Shown: positions 1 to 7,982 of the stretch, piece after piece | Layout of the letters: the number at the start of each line of letters is the position of its first letter | Numbering within the stretch: the first letter of the stretch is position 1 | Origin: Hankyongella sp964404985 | Lineage (GTDB): Bacteria; Pseudomonadota; Alphaproteobacteria; Sphingomonadales; Sphingomonadaceae | DNA length: 64,000 nucleotides | Direction of reading: 5' to 3' | Assembly (NCBI GenBank): GCA_964404985.1 | Contig: CAYOMD010000011.1 | Location: 1-64,000, forward strand | The notes under the pieces: generated by a model | Databases searched by the model: none | What the model saw: only the letters and a program-made list of their open reading frames with translations | What the model was told of the DNA's origin: nothing | Made by a program: the position numbers and the translations under genes

Positions 1-2
1 AC

Positions 3-668
3 CCGGCAGGCTACGCCGACGGCCTCAACCTCTACGCCTATGCCGGCGGCGACCCTATCAACGCCACAGACCCCAGCGGGCTGGAAGATTTATATATTTT
101 AGACAATATTTTTGTCTTAGGGCATAAGCAAAGACAGGAGCCCTCCTTTCTCGGTCTTACCATAACGGGCGGCAGCCTCTTTAATTTCGGCGGCAGCGGC
201 GGCGATGCGGGTGGCTCGTCACCAGCAAAAGATAAACCGGCAAAAGAAAAGCCGCAAAAGAACATAGTCAGTTGCCCCGTAAGGCAGCCAGCAGTGATCA
301 CTGCACCTTTCGGAGAAAGCCGCGGTTCTTCGGTTCATACCGGTGTCGATTTAAGAGCGAGAATAGATGCGCCAATTTTTGCTCCCTTTAACGGAAGGGT
401 GCGGAGTATCTTTCGAGGCGGTAGTGGAGGCGACATGATCCTGATTGACAATATAGACGGTAGTGTATCGGGATTTGCTCATACTGGTGCCATTACAAGC
501 TTAAGACAGGGTGACGGCGTCACCTCTGGTCAGAGAATAGGTACTTCTAATGGCACAGGCACGGGTGCCCCCCACCTTCACTTGACTCACCGAGTTACTG
601 CGACGGCTCCAAAATCGGATCCATTGAGTACTGCAATCGGGAGGGCATGCAATGCAACGCCTAAGTAG
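3..668 (+). CDS. C-terminal part of Rhs-type polymorphic toxin with M23 peptidase tip (5' partial)
   Basis: The frame is open from the window edge, so only the last 221 residues are seen. Residues about 1-25 (AGYADGLNLYAYAGGDPINA...DPSGLE) are the end of an RHS repeat-associated core. A variable Gly/Ser/Lys-rich linker follows, then from about residue 95 a LytM/M23-like domain. Its zinc-ligand motifs look intact: H112 and D116 in HTGVD, and H191/H193 in PHLHL. M23 enzymes are zinc peptidases that cut peptidoglycan cross-links, so the tip is probably a cell-wall toxin delivered to the periplasm of rivals. The toxin part is AT-richer than the core, as is usual for exchanged Rhs tips. An internal GTG at 294 would give a free M23 domain, but the frame continuity with the RHS core argues for the fusion. 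Confidence 0.85.
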   Translation, partial: PAGYADGLNLYAYAGGDPINATDPSGLEDLYILDNIFVLGHKQRQEPSFLGLTITGGSLFNFGGSGGDAGGSSPAKDKPAKEKPQKNIVSCPVRQPAVITAPFGESRGSSVHTGVDLRARIDAPIFAPFNGRVRSIFRGGSGGDMILIDNIDGSVSGFAHTGAITSLRQGDGVTSGQRIGTSNGTGTGAPHLHLTHRVTATAPKSDPLSTAIGRACNATPK

Positions 669-1170
669 AGCATGGTTAGCAGCCCTTATCGGGATGGCAG
701 AAGTAAATTGTGCTGGAGCGGTAGCCCCTAAGGGCGATGCTGATACAATCTCGGTCGCTTCCGAACAGGTTTCGGAAATCATTAGGAATGGTGATCTAAG
801 TGAGTTGAAGCCGCTTATCGGTGAAGAGCGTATAACTTTTGATTCTCAAGGGTTTATCGATCAAGGGATAGTCTGTTTTTTACAATGGAATCCAACTTGC
901 CGATCTAATAGAAACCAAATAAAGGATATTTTAGATAATGGATTTTTCAAATATTACTATCACTTAAGTGAATATGAAATAGTTGTTAGCTACATAAGAA
1001 TTTCAAAAAGGCAAGAATTTTACAATAATCCTTCTGATTTTTTAGAGCATAAATACCTATACGATTATTTCTCTTGCCATTTCAAGAGAATTAACAGTCG
1101 TTGGTTGCTGACAGAGAGTATATGCTACTCAGAAACTGAAGGTCCATTTGCAAAAGAGCCGGAAGTATAG
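652..1170 (+). CDS. Putative periplasmic immunity protein for the Rhs-M23 toxin
   Basis: This 172-residue protein starts 17 bp inside the end of the toxin gene, the usual position of an immunity gene. The N-terminus (residues 1-24, WLAALIGMAEVNCAGA) looks like a signal peptide with an AGA signal-peptidase I site; the Cys there has no good lipobox. A periplasmic location would fit protection against a peptidoglycan peptidase. The mature part is rich in Tyr, Phe, Ile and Asn, has several Cys, and is clearly AT-richer than the chromosome, which suggests horizontal gain. I recognise no family; the immunity role is inferred from position, export signal and composition. Confidence 0.6.
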   Translation: MQRLSRAWLAALIGMAEVNCAGAVAPKGDADTISVASEQVSEIIRNGDLSELKPLIGEERITFDSQGFIDQGIVCFLQWNPTCRSNRNQIKDILDNGFFKYYYHLSEYEIVVSYIRISKRQEFYNNPSDFLEHKYLYDYFSCHFKRINSRWLLTESICYSETEGPFAKEPEV

Positions 1171-1190
1171 GGCGGAATTACGGTGCCATT

Positions 1191-1375
1191 GGAATTACGG
1201 TGACACGCACATTATTCACTTATCTGCTCGCTTTGGAATTACGGTGACACGCACATTATTCACTTATCTGCTCGCTTTGGCCCACGCTTTCGGGAATGCC
1301 GTGCCAGGTGCGATAACCCTTAAAGTGCTTCTGCGCTTTAGCCGGATTACGGTGACACGCACATTATTCACTTAT
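1191..1375 (+). repeat. Tandem 44-bp repeat array (REP/RAYT-like)
   Basis: Two perfect head-to-tail copies of a 44-bp unit lie at 1191-1234 and 1235-1278; the unit begins GGAATTACGGTGACACGCAC and ends CTGCTCGCTTT. A third, shorter copy (core ATTACGGTGACACGCACATT) is at 1346-1375 and runs into CACTTATTATGG. A degenerate start of a copy is at 1174-1185. The same unit recurs at 50637-50680 and, inverted, near 50015-50070. The array lies between the immunity-type gene and a transposase remnant of the REP-associated family. Confidence 0.85.
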
Positions 1376-1413
1376 TATGGACACCCTGCTGCCTGGTGTC
1401 TATAGACCTTGCG

Positions 1414-1635
1414 ATGGCTCGCCTTCCTCGCATTGTGCTTCCCGGGCACCCGCATCACATCACGCAACGCGGCAACAGGCGGGAGCGAACCTTCTTCGAT
1501 AGCGGCGAAAGTGCACTTATACCAAAGCTGCTCTACAGCGGCACGAGGGGGACTCTGGCGGCCTGCGCGGCGTCACACAGGGCCCTGTCCAGGCTCGCCA
1601 GTGGCAAGCCGTGCCGCAAAGCCAGCTCGAGATAG
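1414..1635 (+). pseudogene. Truncated REP-associated tyrosine transposase (RAYT, Y1_Tnp family)
   Basis: The first about 40 codons read MARLPRIVLPGHPHHITQRG followed by NRRERTFFD, the typical N-terminus of IS200-like REP-associated transposases. Similarity stops near 1540, and the frame then runs antisense through the 3' end of vapC and ends at 1635. The later parts of the family, including the catalytic Tyr, are missing. These enzymes act on short palindromic extragenic repeats, so the remnant beside the 44-bp array is probably the relic of the enzyme that moved it. Confidence 0.75.
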
Positions 1636-1943
1636 GCCGCATCATAGGCTGACAGACCATATTTATCTGACAAAGCCAGAGTCGATGACCAGGCGAAGTC
1701 GTCGGTCATGCTGTCAACCGTCAACGGGTATGCGGCGAATTGGTCCAGAAGCTGATCGCGCATGGCGCGTTCGATGCGGCCGCGCCGGACTGCCGTTTGC
1801 AGGCCGTTTGCAATCTCAAGGCGCCACAGGGATGGAACGACCGCGCCATACTGCGCGATATCATGCGCTATTTTTATGACGGATGGAGAGTGCTCGTCGC
1901 GAAAACACCAGGCCAAGGCGACCGAACAATCGAGGACCAGCAT
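1533..1943 (-). CDS. vapC: PIN-domain toxin VapC
   Basis: This 136-residue protein has the PIN-domain plan: an acidic residue at the N-terminus (MLVLDCSVALAW, D5), a mid-protein Glu (WRLEIANGL) and a C-terminal acidic cluster (LSAYDAAYLELALRHGLPLA). PIN toxins are Mg-dependent RNases that cut tRNA or rRNA. The start overlaps the antitoxin stop by one base, so translation is coupled. The length is normal, although the 3' end abuts the RAYT remnant. A second, related module lies at 60.1-60.7 kb. Confidence 0.88.
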   Translation of the reverse strand: MLVLDCSVALAWCFRDEHSPSVIKIAHDIAQYGAVVPSLWRLEIANGLQTAVRRGRIERAMRDQLLDQFAAYPLTVDSMTDDFAWSSTLALSDKYGLSAYDAAYLELALRHGLPLASLDRALCDAAQAARVPLVPL

Positions 1944-2185
1944 CAGCGCCGGCCTTCATCAATCAAGTCGCGAATGAGAAGGCCGCCCAGTGTGTTCCGT
2001 TCGCCAAGCGCCAGCAGTTGCTCCGCGGCCGCGCGCGCTTTGGCGCGCCGGTCGTCATCCTGCATGCCAACCAGGCGGGCAACCGGTTTGCCGCGGCGGG
2101 TGATCACCACTTCTTCGCCCTTCGCCACCCGGTCCAGCAGGGCCGAAAGCGTATTCTTTGCTTCGAACGAACCGACTTCGATCAT
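1943..2185 (-). CDS. vapB: Phd/YefM-type antitoxin of VapC
   Basis: This 80-residue antitoxin has an N-terminal Phd/YefM DNA-binding fold (VGSFEAKNTLSALLDRVAKG then EEVVITRRGKPVARL) and an acidic/Leu-rich tail that should wrap the PIN toxin. It is the first gene of a two-gene unit with vapC. A perfect inverted repeat ends just upstream of its start, which fits autorepression by the antitoxin-toxin complex. Confidence 0.88.
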   Translation of the reverse strand: MIEVGSFEAKNTLSALLDRVAKGEEVVITRRGKPVARLVGMQDDDRRAKARAAAEQLLALGERNTLGGLLIRDLIDEGRR

Positions 2186-2203
2186 CGCCAGCCTCCAGAA
2201 TAT

Positions 2204-2231
2204 ATAATAAGCTAGCTGTCTAGCTTATTAT
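2204..2231. promoter_or_regulatory. Operator palindrome of the vapBC unit
   Basis: This is a perfect 12-bp inverted repeat, ATAATAAGCTAG and CTAGCTTATTAT, with a 4-bp spacer. It lies 18 bp upstream of the antitoxin start (2185, minus strand) and is far AT-richer than its surroundings. Position and symmetry fit the autoregulatory site of a toxin-antitoxin operon. It is also within 85 bp of the ParA-like gene on the other strand. Confidence 0.7.
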
Positions 2232-2311
2232 AGGGTGCATGAAAAGTCTTGACCCCGCAGCATTTTCTGCGCTGGCGTATGCGTTAACGTTGGGATGAGG
2301 AGAGCGGGCGC

Positions 2312-3049
2312 ATGCGCGTGCTGGCGGTCTATAATTTCAAGGGCGGAGTCGGCAAAACAACGACCGCCGTGAACCTTGCCTGGCTTGCGGCCAGGCACGG
2401 CCAGCGCACCTTGTTGTGGGACCTTGATGCGCAGGGCGGTGCCACCTTCCTGATCGATGCCCAGCCCGGGCTTGAGGGCGGCGCCAAGAAGCTGCTGAAA
2501 GACAAGGACTCGCTGATCGACAGGATCATCCCCAGTCCTTATGCCGGGCTCGATATCCTGCCCTCCGACCTCTCGCTGCGCCACATGGACCGGCGGCTGG
2601 CCGGCGATGATGACGACCGGCGCATCGTCAAGATGCTGAAGCCGCTCACTGGCGTCTACGACTGGGTGATCCTCGATGCGCCGCCCTCCCTGTCGGACCT
2701 GGCGGAGCAGATCTTCCGGGCGAGCCAGGCCTTGCTGGTGCCGTTGCTGCCGACCCCCTTGTCCGTGCTCGCCTACGGGCAGTTGCGCGCCTATCTGGCG
2801 CGGGAGAAGACGCCCAAGCCCCGTCTGCTGCCCTTCCTGTCCATGGTCGATGCGCGCAAGAAACTGCACAAGGACATGATCGAGAGCCTGCCCGCCAGCG
2901 AGCCGGACCTGCTGAGAACCCACATCCCCTATTCCAGTGCGGTCGAGCGCGTGGCCGTGCAGCAGGCCCCGCTCGGCGTGAGTGCGGCCGGCAGCAAACC
3001 TGCGGCTGCCTTCGAGGCGCTGTGGCGGGAAGTCAGCGAAAAGCTCTAG
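2312..3049 (+). CDS. ParA/Soj-family P-loop ATPase (orphan)
   Basis: This 245-residue protein begins with a deviant Walker A motif, YNFKGGVGKTTTAVNLAW (residues 7-24), followed by a Walker A' region (LLWDLDAQGG) and Walker B (WVILDAPPSL). The family forms ATP-dependent dimers on DNA and moves plasmids, chromosomes or protein complexes. No parB gene or parS-like site lies beside it. The next gene overlaps its stop codon and encodes a membrane protein, so the two may work together. The exact cargo cannot be told from sequence. Confidence 0.85.
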   Translation: MRVLAVYNFKGGVGKTTTAVNLAWLAARHGQRTLLWDLDAQGGATFLIDAQPGLEGGAKKLLKDKDSLIDRIIPSPYAGLDILPSDLSLRHMDRRLAGDDDDRRIVKMLKPLTGVYDWVILDAPPSLSDLAEQIFRASQALLVPLLPTPLSVLAYGQLRAYLAREKTPKPRLLPFLSMVDARKKLHKDMIESLPASEPDLLRTHIPYSSAVERVAVQQAPLGVSAAGSKPAAAFEALWREVSEKL

Positions 3050-3999
3050 TGTCCTTGCTCAAAACACCCGACATGACTCTGGGCGCGCGGCTGGCCCGGC
3101 TCGGCGCGCAGCCGTGGGTCAAGCGCGCCGCCGGCATCCTGCGCTGGGCGCTGATGGCGCTGGTCTTCGGGCTGCTTGTGTGGCGTGTGTCCGAGATCGG
3201 CTGGCGCGAGACGCTGCGCGCCCTGCCCGGCAATCCATTGTTCTACCTGCTGTTTTTGTGCAATTACCTGACCCTGCCGCTCTGCGAGATGCTCATCTAC
3301 CGCGGGCTCTGGGCGTTGCGCTGGCGCGAATTGCCGGTGTTCCTGCAAAAGCGCATCCTGAATGACACGCTGATCGACTATTCCGGCGATGGCTATCTCT
3401 CGCTCTGGGCCCAGCGCAAGACCGGGCGTCGCCTGAGCGAGACGGCGCATACCGTGAAGGATGTGAGTATCGTCTCCGGCCTTGTCGGCAATGCGACGAC
3501 GCTTGCGCTCCTGCTCTGGCTGCTGGCAGGCGGCCGGCTGCATCTGCTGCTGGAGACCAACCCGGGGCTGGCCCCCTATCTGCTGATTCCCGCCGGCATC
3601 ATTCTGGTCGCGGTGGTGATCCTGCTGGTGTTCGGTCGCGTGGTGTTCCGCCTGTCCCGCAGGCAAGGGCTGCGCGCGCTGCTCGGCCATGGTTTGCGGC
3701 AGGGCCTCACGATCCTGTTCCTCGTGGGGCAATGGGCGGTCGCGCTGCCGCAGACGCCGTGGGCGACATGGTTTGTGTTTCTGGCCGCGCGGATGGCGCT
3801 CAGCCGCGTGCCGTTCCTGCCGCAGAAGGAACTGGCCTATGCAGCGCTGGGGGTAGGCATGGCCGGGCTGGTCAATGCGGAACCAGCGCAGGTTGCGGCC
3901 ATGTTTCTGGTGCAGACCGTGCTCATCATGGGCCTCAATATGCTGATATTCATCATCATTCAGCTCAACCCGTCTTATCGGCGACAAATCCGGCTATAG
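3049..3999 (+). CDS. Polytopic inner-membrane protein of unknown function
   Basis: The protein of about 316 residues has several hydrophobic segments (ALMALVFGLLVWRV, PLFYLLFLCNYLTLPLCEML, LALLLWLLAG, YLLIPAGIILVAVVILLVFG, and a C-terminal MGLNMLIFIIIQL). I chose the GTG at 3049, which overlaps the ParA stop codon (TAGTG); GTG at 3022 and ATG at 3073 are alternatives. The pattern recalls lysyl-phosphatidylglycerol-synthase-like or flippase-type membrane proteins, but I see no diagnostic motif. Confidence 0.7.
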   Translation: MSLLKTPDMTLGARLARLGAQPWVKRAAGILRWALMALVFGLLVWRVSEIGWRETLRALPGNPLFYLLFLCNYLTLPLCEMLIYRGLWALRWRELPVFLQKRILNDTLIDYSGDGYLSLWAQRKTGRRLSETAHTVKDVSIVSGLVGNATTLALLLWLLAGGRLHLLLETNPGLAPYLLIPAGIILVAVVILLVFGRVVFRLSRRQGLRALLGHGLRQGLTILFLVGQWAVALPQTPWATWFVFLAARMALSRVPFLPQKELAYAALGVGMAGLVNAEPAQVAAMFLVQTVLIMGLNMLIFIIIQLNPSYRRQIRL

Positions 4000-4171
4000 C
4001 ATGCTGATCAATGATGCCTGATCGGCCCGGCGTCTGCTACACGGCTTCATGTCCGGTCATGAACTTTGAAAGAGGATGGATGGACTCTCAGCGCAACGAG
4101 CCCCCCTGTGCAGGGATGAACTATGCGGCCAGCCCGAGACACGCCGGCAAGCCGGAGGCTTCGTGCGCCGC

Positions 4172-4984
4172 ATGACCGGTCGGTGGTCGGTCGTGGTCCC
4201 CTTCTACAACGAGGCGGATGGCTTTCTGGAGCCGACGGTGCGCTCGTTGCTGGCGCAGAGTGTGCGGCCGCTGACCCTCTTTCTGGTCGACAACAATTCG
4301 ACTGATGCGTCAGCAGCCATCGCGCGCGCGGTGGCGCAGGAGGTGCCGGATGTCACCACCGTGCACCTGCATGAGCCGCGCGCCGGCCAAGTCTATGCGC
4401 TGGAGGCGGGGCTTGCGGCTGTCGAGACCGAGTTCGTGGCCGTATGTGATGCCGATACCGTTTATCCGCCGCACTATCTGGCCAATGCTGAACGACTGTT
4501 TGACCGGCATGGCGCGGGCGTGGTGGCGGTTCTGGCCATGGGTGTCGGGCCGGATCCTGCGCGCTGGCAGGCGTGGATCAAGCGCTGGAAAGGCGTCGTC
4601 ATGTCCCGGCTGCTGCCCGGCCAGGCACATACGGGCGGCTATGCCCATTGCTTTCGCACGCGGGCCCTGCGCGCGGCGGGCGGCTATTCCAAGGCGCTGT
4701 GGCCCTATCTGCTGAAGGACCACGAGCTGATCCACCGCATCCTGAAGCAGGGCCGCACACTCTACGATGTCGACCAATGGTGCCAGCCATCCGACCGCCG
4801 CGCGGATCGGAGCGCGGTGCGGTGGACCCTCAAGGAGCGACTGCTCTATCATGTAACGCCGTTTGCCGCTAAGGACTGGTTTTTCTATCGCTTTCTGGCC
4901 AGACGCTTCGAGGCGCGCCAGATGAGCGACACCAAGCTGCGCCAGCGCGCCTGGGAAAAACCGGATGCCGAGAATCAAGGGTAG
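4172..4984 (+). CDS. Family 2 glycosyltransferase
   Basis: The GT-A fold begins at once with RWSVVVPFYNE, then LFLVDNNSTDAS and the metal-binding VCDADTVYPP (DxD type). Such enzymes move a sugar from a nucleotide donor to a lipid or glycan acceptor. The chosen ATG at 4172 has no clear ribosome-binding site. An in-frame ATG at 4076 would add 32 residues with no family likeness. A 31-codon frame (4080-4175) with a better-placed AGAGG ends in ATGA over the 4172 start and may couple translation. The 3' end overlaps hpnB on the other strand by 10 bp. The acceptor is unknown. Confidence 0.8.
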   Translation: MTGRWSVVVPFYNEADGFLEPTVRSLLAQSVRPLTLFLVDNNSTDASAAIARAVAQEVPDVTTVHLHEPRAGQVYALEAGLAAVETEFVAVCDADTVYPPHYLANAERLFDRHGAGVVAVLAMGVGPDPARWQAWIKRWKGVVMSRLLPGQAHTGGYAHCFRTRALRAAGGYSKALWPYLLKDHELIHRILKQGRTLYDVDQWCQPSDRRADRSAVRWTLKERLLYHVTPFAAKDWFFYRFLARRFEARQMSDTKLRQRAWEKPDAENQG

Positions 4985-6132
4985 GTGCGGCCCTTCCACT
5001 GGCCGCCGCGTTTTCTCCAGTGGTTCCAGGCGGATGCGAAGGTCATGGCGGCATAGAGCGCGCCCGCCAGCGGCAACAGAGGGCTGATCCAAAGCGGTTT
5101 CTTGTAATCCTTGAGCGTCGGCGCGAACGCCAGCGCCATCAGCGCCCAGGCGGCCAGGCCCAGGGCACTGGCCAGCCGGTCACCATGCAGCGGTAAAGTC
5201 AGCGCCAGCACGGGTGCCGCCAGATACAGCCAGCCCATGCCGGTCAAGGCCCCGGCGAGCAGGACCGGGCTATTGCCAAGCTGGGCATAGGCGGTCCGCG
5301 CGACCATCGACCAGATGCTGGCCAGCGACCGGTTGTCGCGCAGAGAGGTGGCCATGCCTGCATCGGCCAAGCCGATCCAGGTGCGGCCCGGCCCCCGCTT
5401 CACCGTCGCGGCCAGCGTGCAGTCGTCGATCAAGGCTCCGCGGATGGCGGCCGGCAGGTCGCGCGCTGTGGCGACGTCGGCACGCAGCAGCATGACGCCA
5501 CCGGCGGCGGCAGCCGTGCGGCGCTGCGGGTCGTTTGACCAGGCGAACGGATAGAGTTTCTGGAAAAACAGAATAAACGCCGGGATCAGCAGCCCGGCCC
5601 ATGGCCCGCGCGCATCCAGCCGGCTCATGAGGGAGACCAGGTCCAGCCGCCCGCCCTCGGCCTTGGTGACCAGGCGGGGCAGGGTCTGCGCGCCGAGCGC
5701 GATATCGGCATCGCATAGCAGCAGATAACTGGGCGCGCGCGCCTGTGCGGCAGCAATCCCCTGCGCCTGCGCCCACAGCTTGCCGGTCCAGCCGGCCGGC
5801 AGCGCCGCGCCGTTCAGCACGGTCAGCCGGTCGGCGGCATCTATCCCGGCAGCGGCCTTGCGGGCGTGGTCTGCGGTACCGTCGGACGACGCGTCATCCA
5901 CCACGATCAGGTGAAACGCCCCCGCATACTCCGTGGACAGATGCGCGCGCACCACGGCACCAATCGAGTCCGCCTCGTCCCGTGCCGGAATGACGCCGAC
6001 GACATCCGGCCAGAGTAGCGGGGGAGGGCTGGCGTCAAGCCGCACGTCTGCACGCCAGAAGCGCCCCCACGCCAGCAGCATGAAGGCCCAGGCAGCCAGA
6101 GTTGACGCGGCGAGCAGGGCAAGAGGTGTCAT
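4975..6132 (-). CDS. hpnB: Hopanoid-associated glycosyltransferase HpnB
   Basis: The protein has about 385 residues: an N-terminal membrane anchor (LALLAASTLAAWAFMLLAWG), a GT2 catalytic part (VVGVIPARDEADSIGAVVRA, LIVVDDASSDGTADHA, LLLCDADIALG) and a C-terminal membrane region. This build and its place next to hpnCDE match HpnB, a glycosyltransferase found in many hopanoid clusters; its exact reaction is not settled. I took ATG at 6132; ATG at 6180 with an upstream AAAGG is a good alternative. It is divergent from hpnC. Confidence 0.85.
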   Translation of the reverse strand: MTPLALLAASTLAAWAFMLLAWGRFWRADVRLDASPPPLLWPDVVGVIPARDEADSIGAVVRAHLSTEYAGAFHLIVVDDASSDGTADHARKAAAGIDAADRLTVLNGAALPAGWTGKLWAQAQGIAAAQARAPSYLLLCDADIALGAQTLPRLVTKAEGGRLDLVSLMSRLDARGPWAGLLIPAFILFFQKLYPFAWSNDPQRRTAAAAGGVMLLRADVATARDLPAAIRGALIDDCTLAATVKRGPGRTWIGLADAGMATSLRDNRSLASIWSMVARTAYAQLGNSPVLLAGALTGMGWLYLAAPVLALTLPLHGDRLASALGLAAWALMALAFAPTLKDYKKPLWISPLLPLAGALYAAMTFASAWNHWRKRGGQWKGRTYP

Positions 6133-6246
6133 ACCCCGGAATAGGGCCGGAATGGCAGCAGTTGAAGCCTTTTCATGCATACCCGCCTTTGTCATGGCCG
6201 CGCACGCCGCTTGACCTGCCAAGCGGTGCACCGATAGGGACGGATT

Positions 6247-7122
6247 ATGTCTTCAGTCACCCAGAGCGTTGCTGCGCCGAACAGCCCGGAGGCCAACTCC
6301 GGCAAAGGCGCGGCGGACGAGAACTTCCCCGTCGGGTCCATCCTGATTGCCGCACGGTTGCGCCCGCATGTGGCGGCCTTTTATGCCTTTGCCCGCGCCG
6401 CCGACGATATCGCCGACCATGCGGAGTTGGCACCGGACGACAAGGTCGCCCGGCTGGACGCGCTGGAGGCAGCACTGACCGGCCAGCCCGGCTACGGCGA
6501 GGGCTACGCCAAGGCGCACCGGTTGCGGGAGTCGCTGGCGCTAAGCCGCGTGACCGATGCGCATGCCCGTGCGCTGCTGAGCGCGTTCCGCCAGGATGCA
6601 ACCAAGACCCGCTACGGGAGCTGGGCGGAACTGCACGACTATTGCCGCCGCTCGGCGGACCCCGTGGGGCGCTATCTGCTTGACTTGCACGGCGAGGACC
6701 CGGTGCTCTATCCGGCGTCGGATGCGCTGTGTTCGGCGCTGCAGGTGCTCAACCACCTGCAGGACATGGGCGATGACCTGCGCGAGATTGACCGTTGCTA
6801 CGTATCGCTGGACTGGCTTGAGGCGGCGGGCGGCACGATCGCGGACGTGCGCGCGGCAAAGCTGACACCGGCCCTGCGCCAGACCATGGACAGGATGCTG
6901 GACGCAACCGAGGTCTGGGTGCGCCAGGCGCGCGCGTTGCCGCGCGGCCTCAAGGACCGGCGGCTCGCCATGGAGTCGGCGGTGATTGTGGCGCTCGCCC
7001 GCAAACTGCTGGCCCGCCTGCGCCGGGGCGACCCGCTGGCGACCCGGGTCAAGCTGTCAAAAGTGGATTTCCTCTGCGCCTTTGTCGAGGGCGTCTTCAT
7101 CGGGCTGTTCGTGCGGACATGA
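6247..7122 (+). CDS. hpnC: Hydroxysqualene synthase HpnC
   Basis: This member of the squalene/phytoene synthase family has 291 residues. The two Asp-rich motifs that bind Mg-diphosphate are FARAADDIADHAEL (residues about 48-61) and LQDMGDDLREIDRCYV. HpnC turns presqualene diphosphate into hydroxysqualene, the second step of the three-enzyme bacterial route to squalene. Its stop overlaps hpnD by 4 bp, and the three genes hpnC-D-E are clearly one transcription and translation unit. Confidence 0.92.
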   Translation: MSSVTQSVAAPNSPEANSGKGAADENFPVGSILIAARLRPHVAAFYAFARAADDIADHAELAPDDKVARLDALEAALTGQPGYGEGYAKAHRLRESLALSRVTDAHARALLSAFRQDATKTRYGSWAELHDYCRRSADPVGRYLLDLHGEDPVLYPASDALCSALQVLNHLQDMGDDLREIDRCYVSLDWLEAAGGTIADVRAAKLTPALRQTMDRMLDATEVWVRQARALPRGLKDRRLAMESAVIVALARKLLARLRRGDPLATRVKLSKVDFLCAFVEGVFIGLFVRT

Positions 7123-7982
7123 CGGCGACCATCGCCCTGCCTGATGCCATGGCGCATGTGCACGCCGTCGTTGCGCGTTCCGGCACGTCGTTCGGGATGG
7201 GCATGCGCATCCTGCCGCCGGACCGCCGGCTGGCCATGCACGCGATCTATGCCTTTTGCCGGGAGATCGACGACATTGCCGACGAGCCGGCACCGCTGGC
7301 GGACAAGCGTGCCGGGCTGGAGGCATGGCGCGCCGAGATTGCCCGGCTTTATGCCGGCACGCCGACCACACCGACCGGCGTTGCCCTGCTGGAGCCGGTC
7401 CGGCGCTTCAACCTGTCGCAAGCCGAGTTCCTGCTGTTGATTGAGGGCATGGCGTGGGATGCCGAAGGGCCGATCCGCGCGCCCAGCCGGGAGCGCCTGC
7501 TCGGCTACTGCCGCCGGGTTGCCGGCGCCGTCGGCATGCTGTCGATGCCGGTGTTTGGTGCGCCGCCGGGGGCCGCATCAGAGCGTTTTGCCATTGCCAT
7601 GGGCGAGGGACTGCAACTGGCCAACATCACCCGCGATGTCGGGGAGGATGCCGCAGAAGGGCGCGTTTACTTGCCGGACGATCTGCTCGCGCGCTTCGGG
7701 CTGCCCGACGATCCGGCGGCGCTGGTGCGTCATCCGGCGCTGCCGCAGGCGCGCGCAACCCTCGCGGCTGAAGCGCAGGCCGCCTTCGCCCGCACCAGGG
7801 CGGAGCTGGCCACGCTCGACTGGCGGGTCCTGCGCCCGGCGCTGGTGATGCATGCGGTCTACGACCAGATGCTGCAGGCGCTGGCGCGGGATAATTTCCG
7901 TTCGCTGGAACGCCCAAAGGTCGGCAAGGTAGCCAAGATTGGCGCCGTGCTGCGCGCCCTGCTCTGGCCGCCGCGCGCATGA
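7119..7982 (+). CDS. hpnD: Presqualene diphosphate synthase HpnD
   Basis: This 287-residue prenyl-coupling enzyme joins two farnesyl diphosphates into presqualene diphosphate. The Asp-rich motifs are AFCREIDDIADEPA (residues about 45-58) and NITRDVGEDAAEGRVYLP. It differs from HpnC in these motifs, as expected for the D subtype. It overlaps both neighbours by 4 bp (ATGA type), so translation is coupled from hpnC through to hpnE. Confidence 0.92.
   Translation: MTATIALPDAMAHVHAVVARSGTSFGMGMRILPPDRRLAMHAIYAFCREIDDIADEPAPLADKRAGLEAWRAEIARLYAGTPTTPTGVALLEPVRRFNLSQAEFLLLIEGMAWDAEGPIRAPSRERLLGYCRRVAGAVGMLSMPVFGAPPGAASERFAIAMGEGLQLANITRDVGEDAAEGRVYLPDDLLARFGLPDDPAALVRHPALPQARATLAAEAQAAFARTRAELATLDWRVLRPALVMHAVYDQMLQALARDNFRSLERPKVGKVAKIGAVLRALLWPPRA

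Noticed and set aside
1191..1278. Tandem repeats taken as a CRISPR array
   Set aside because: The copies are directly joined with no unique spacers, only two are perfect, and no cas gene is near.
2312..3049. Chromosome partition locus or origin at the ParA gene
   Set aside because: No parB, no parS-like 16-mer and no other origin genes (dnaA, gidB) are near.
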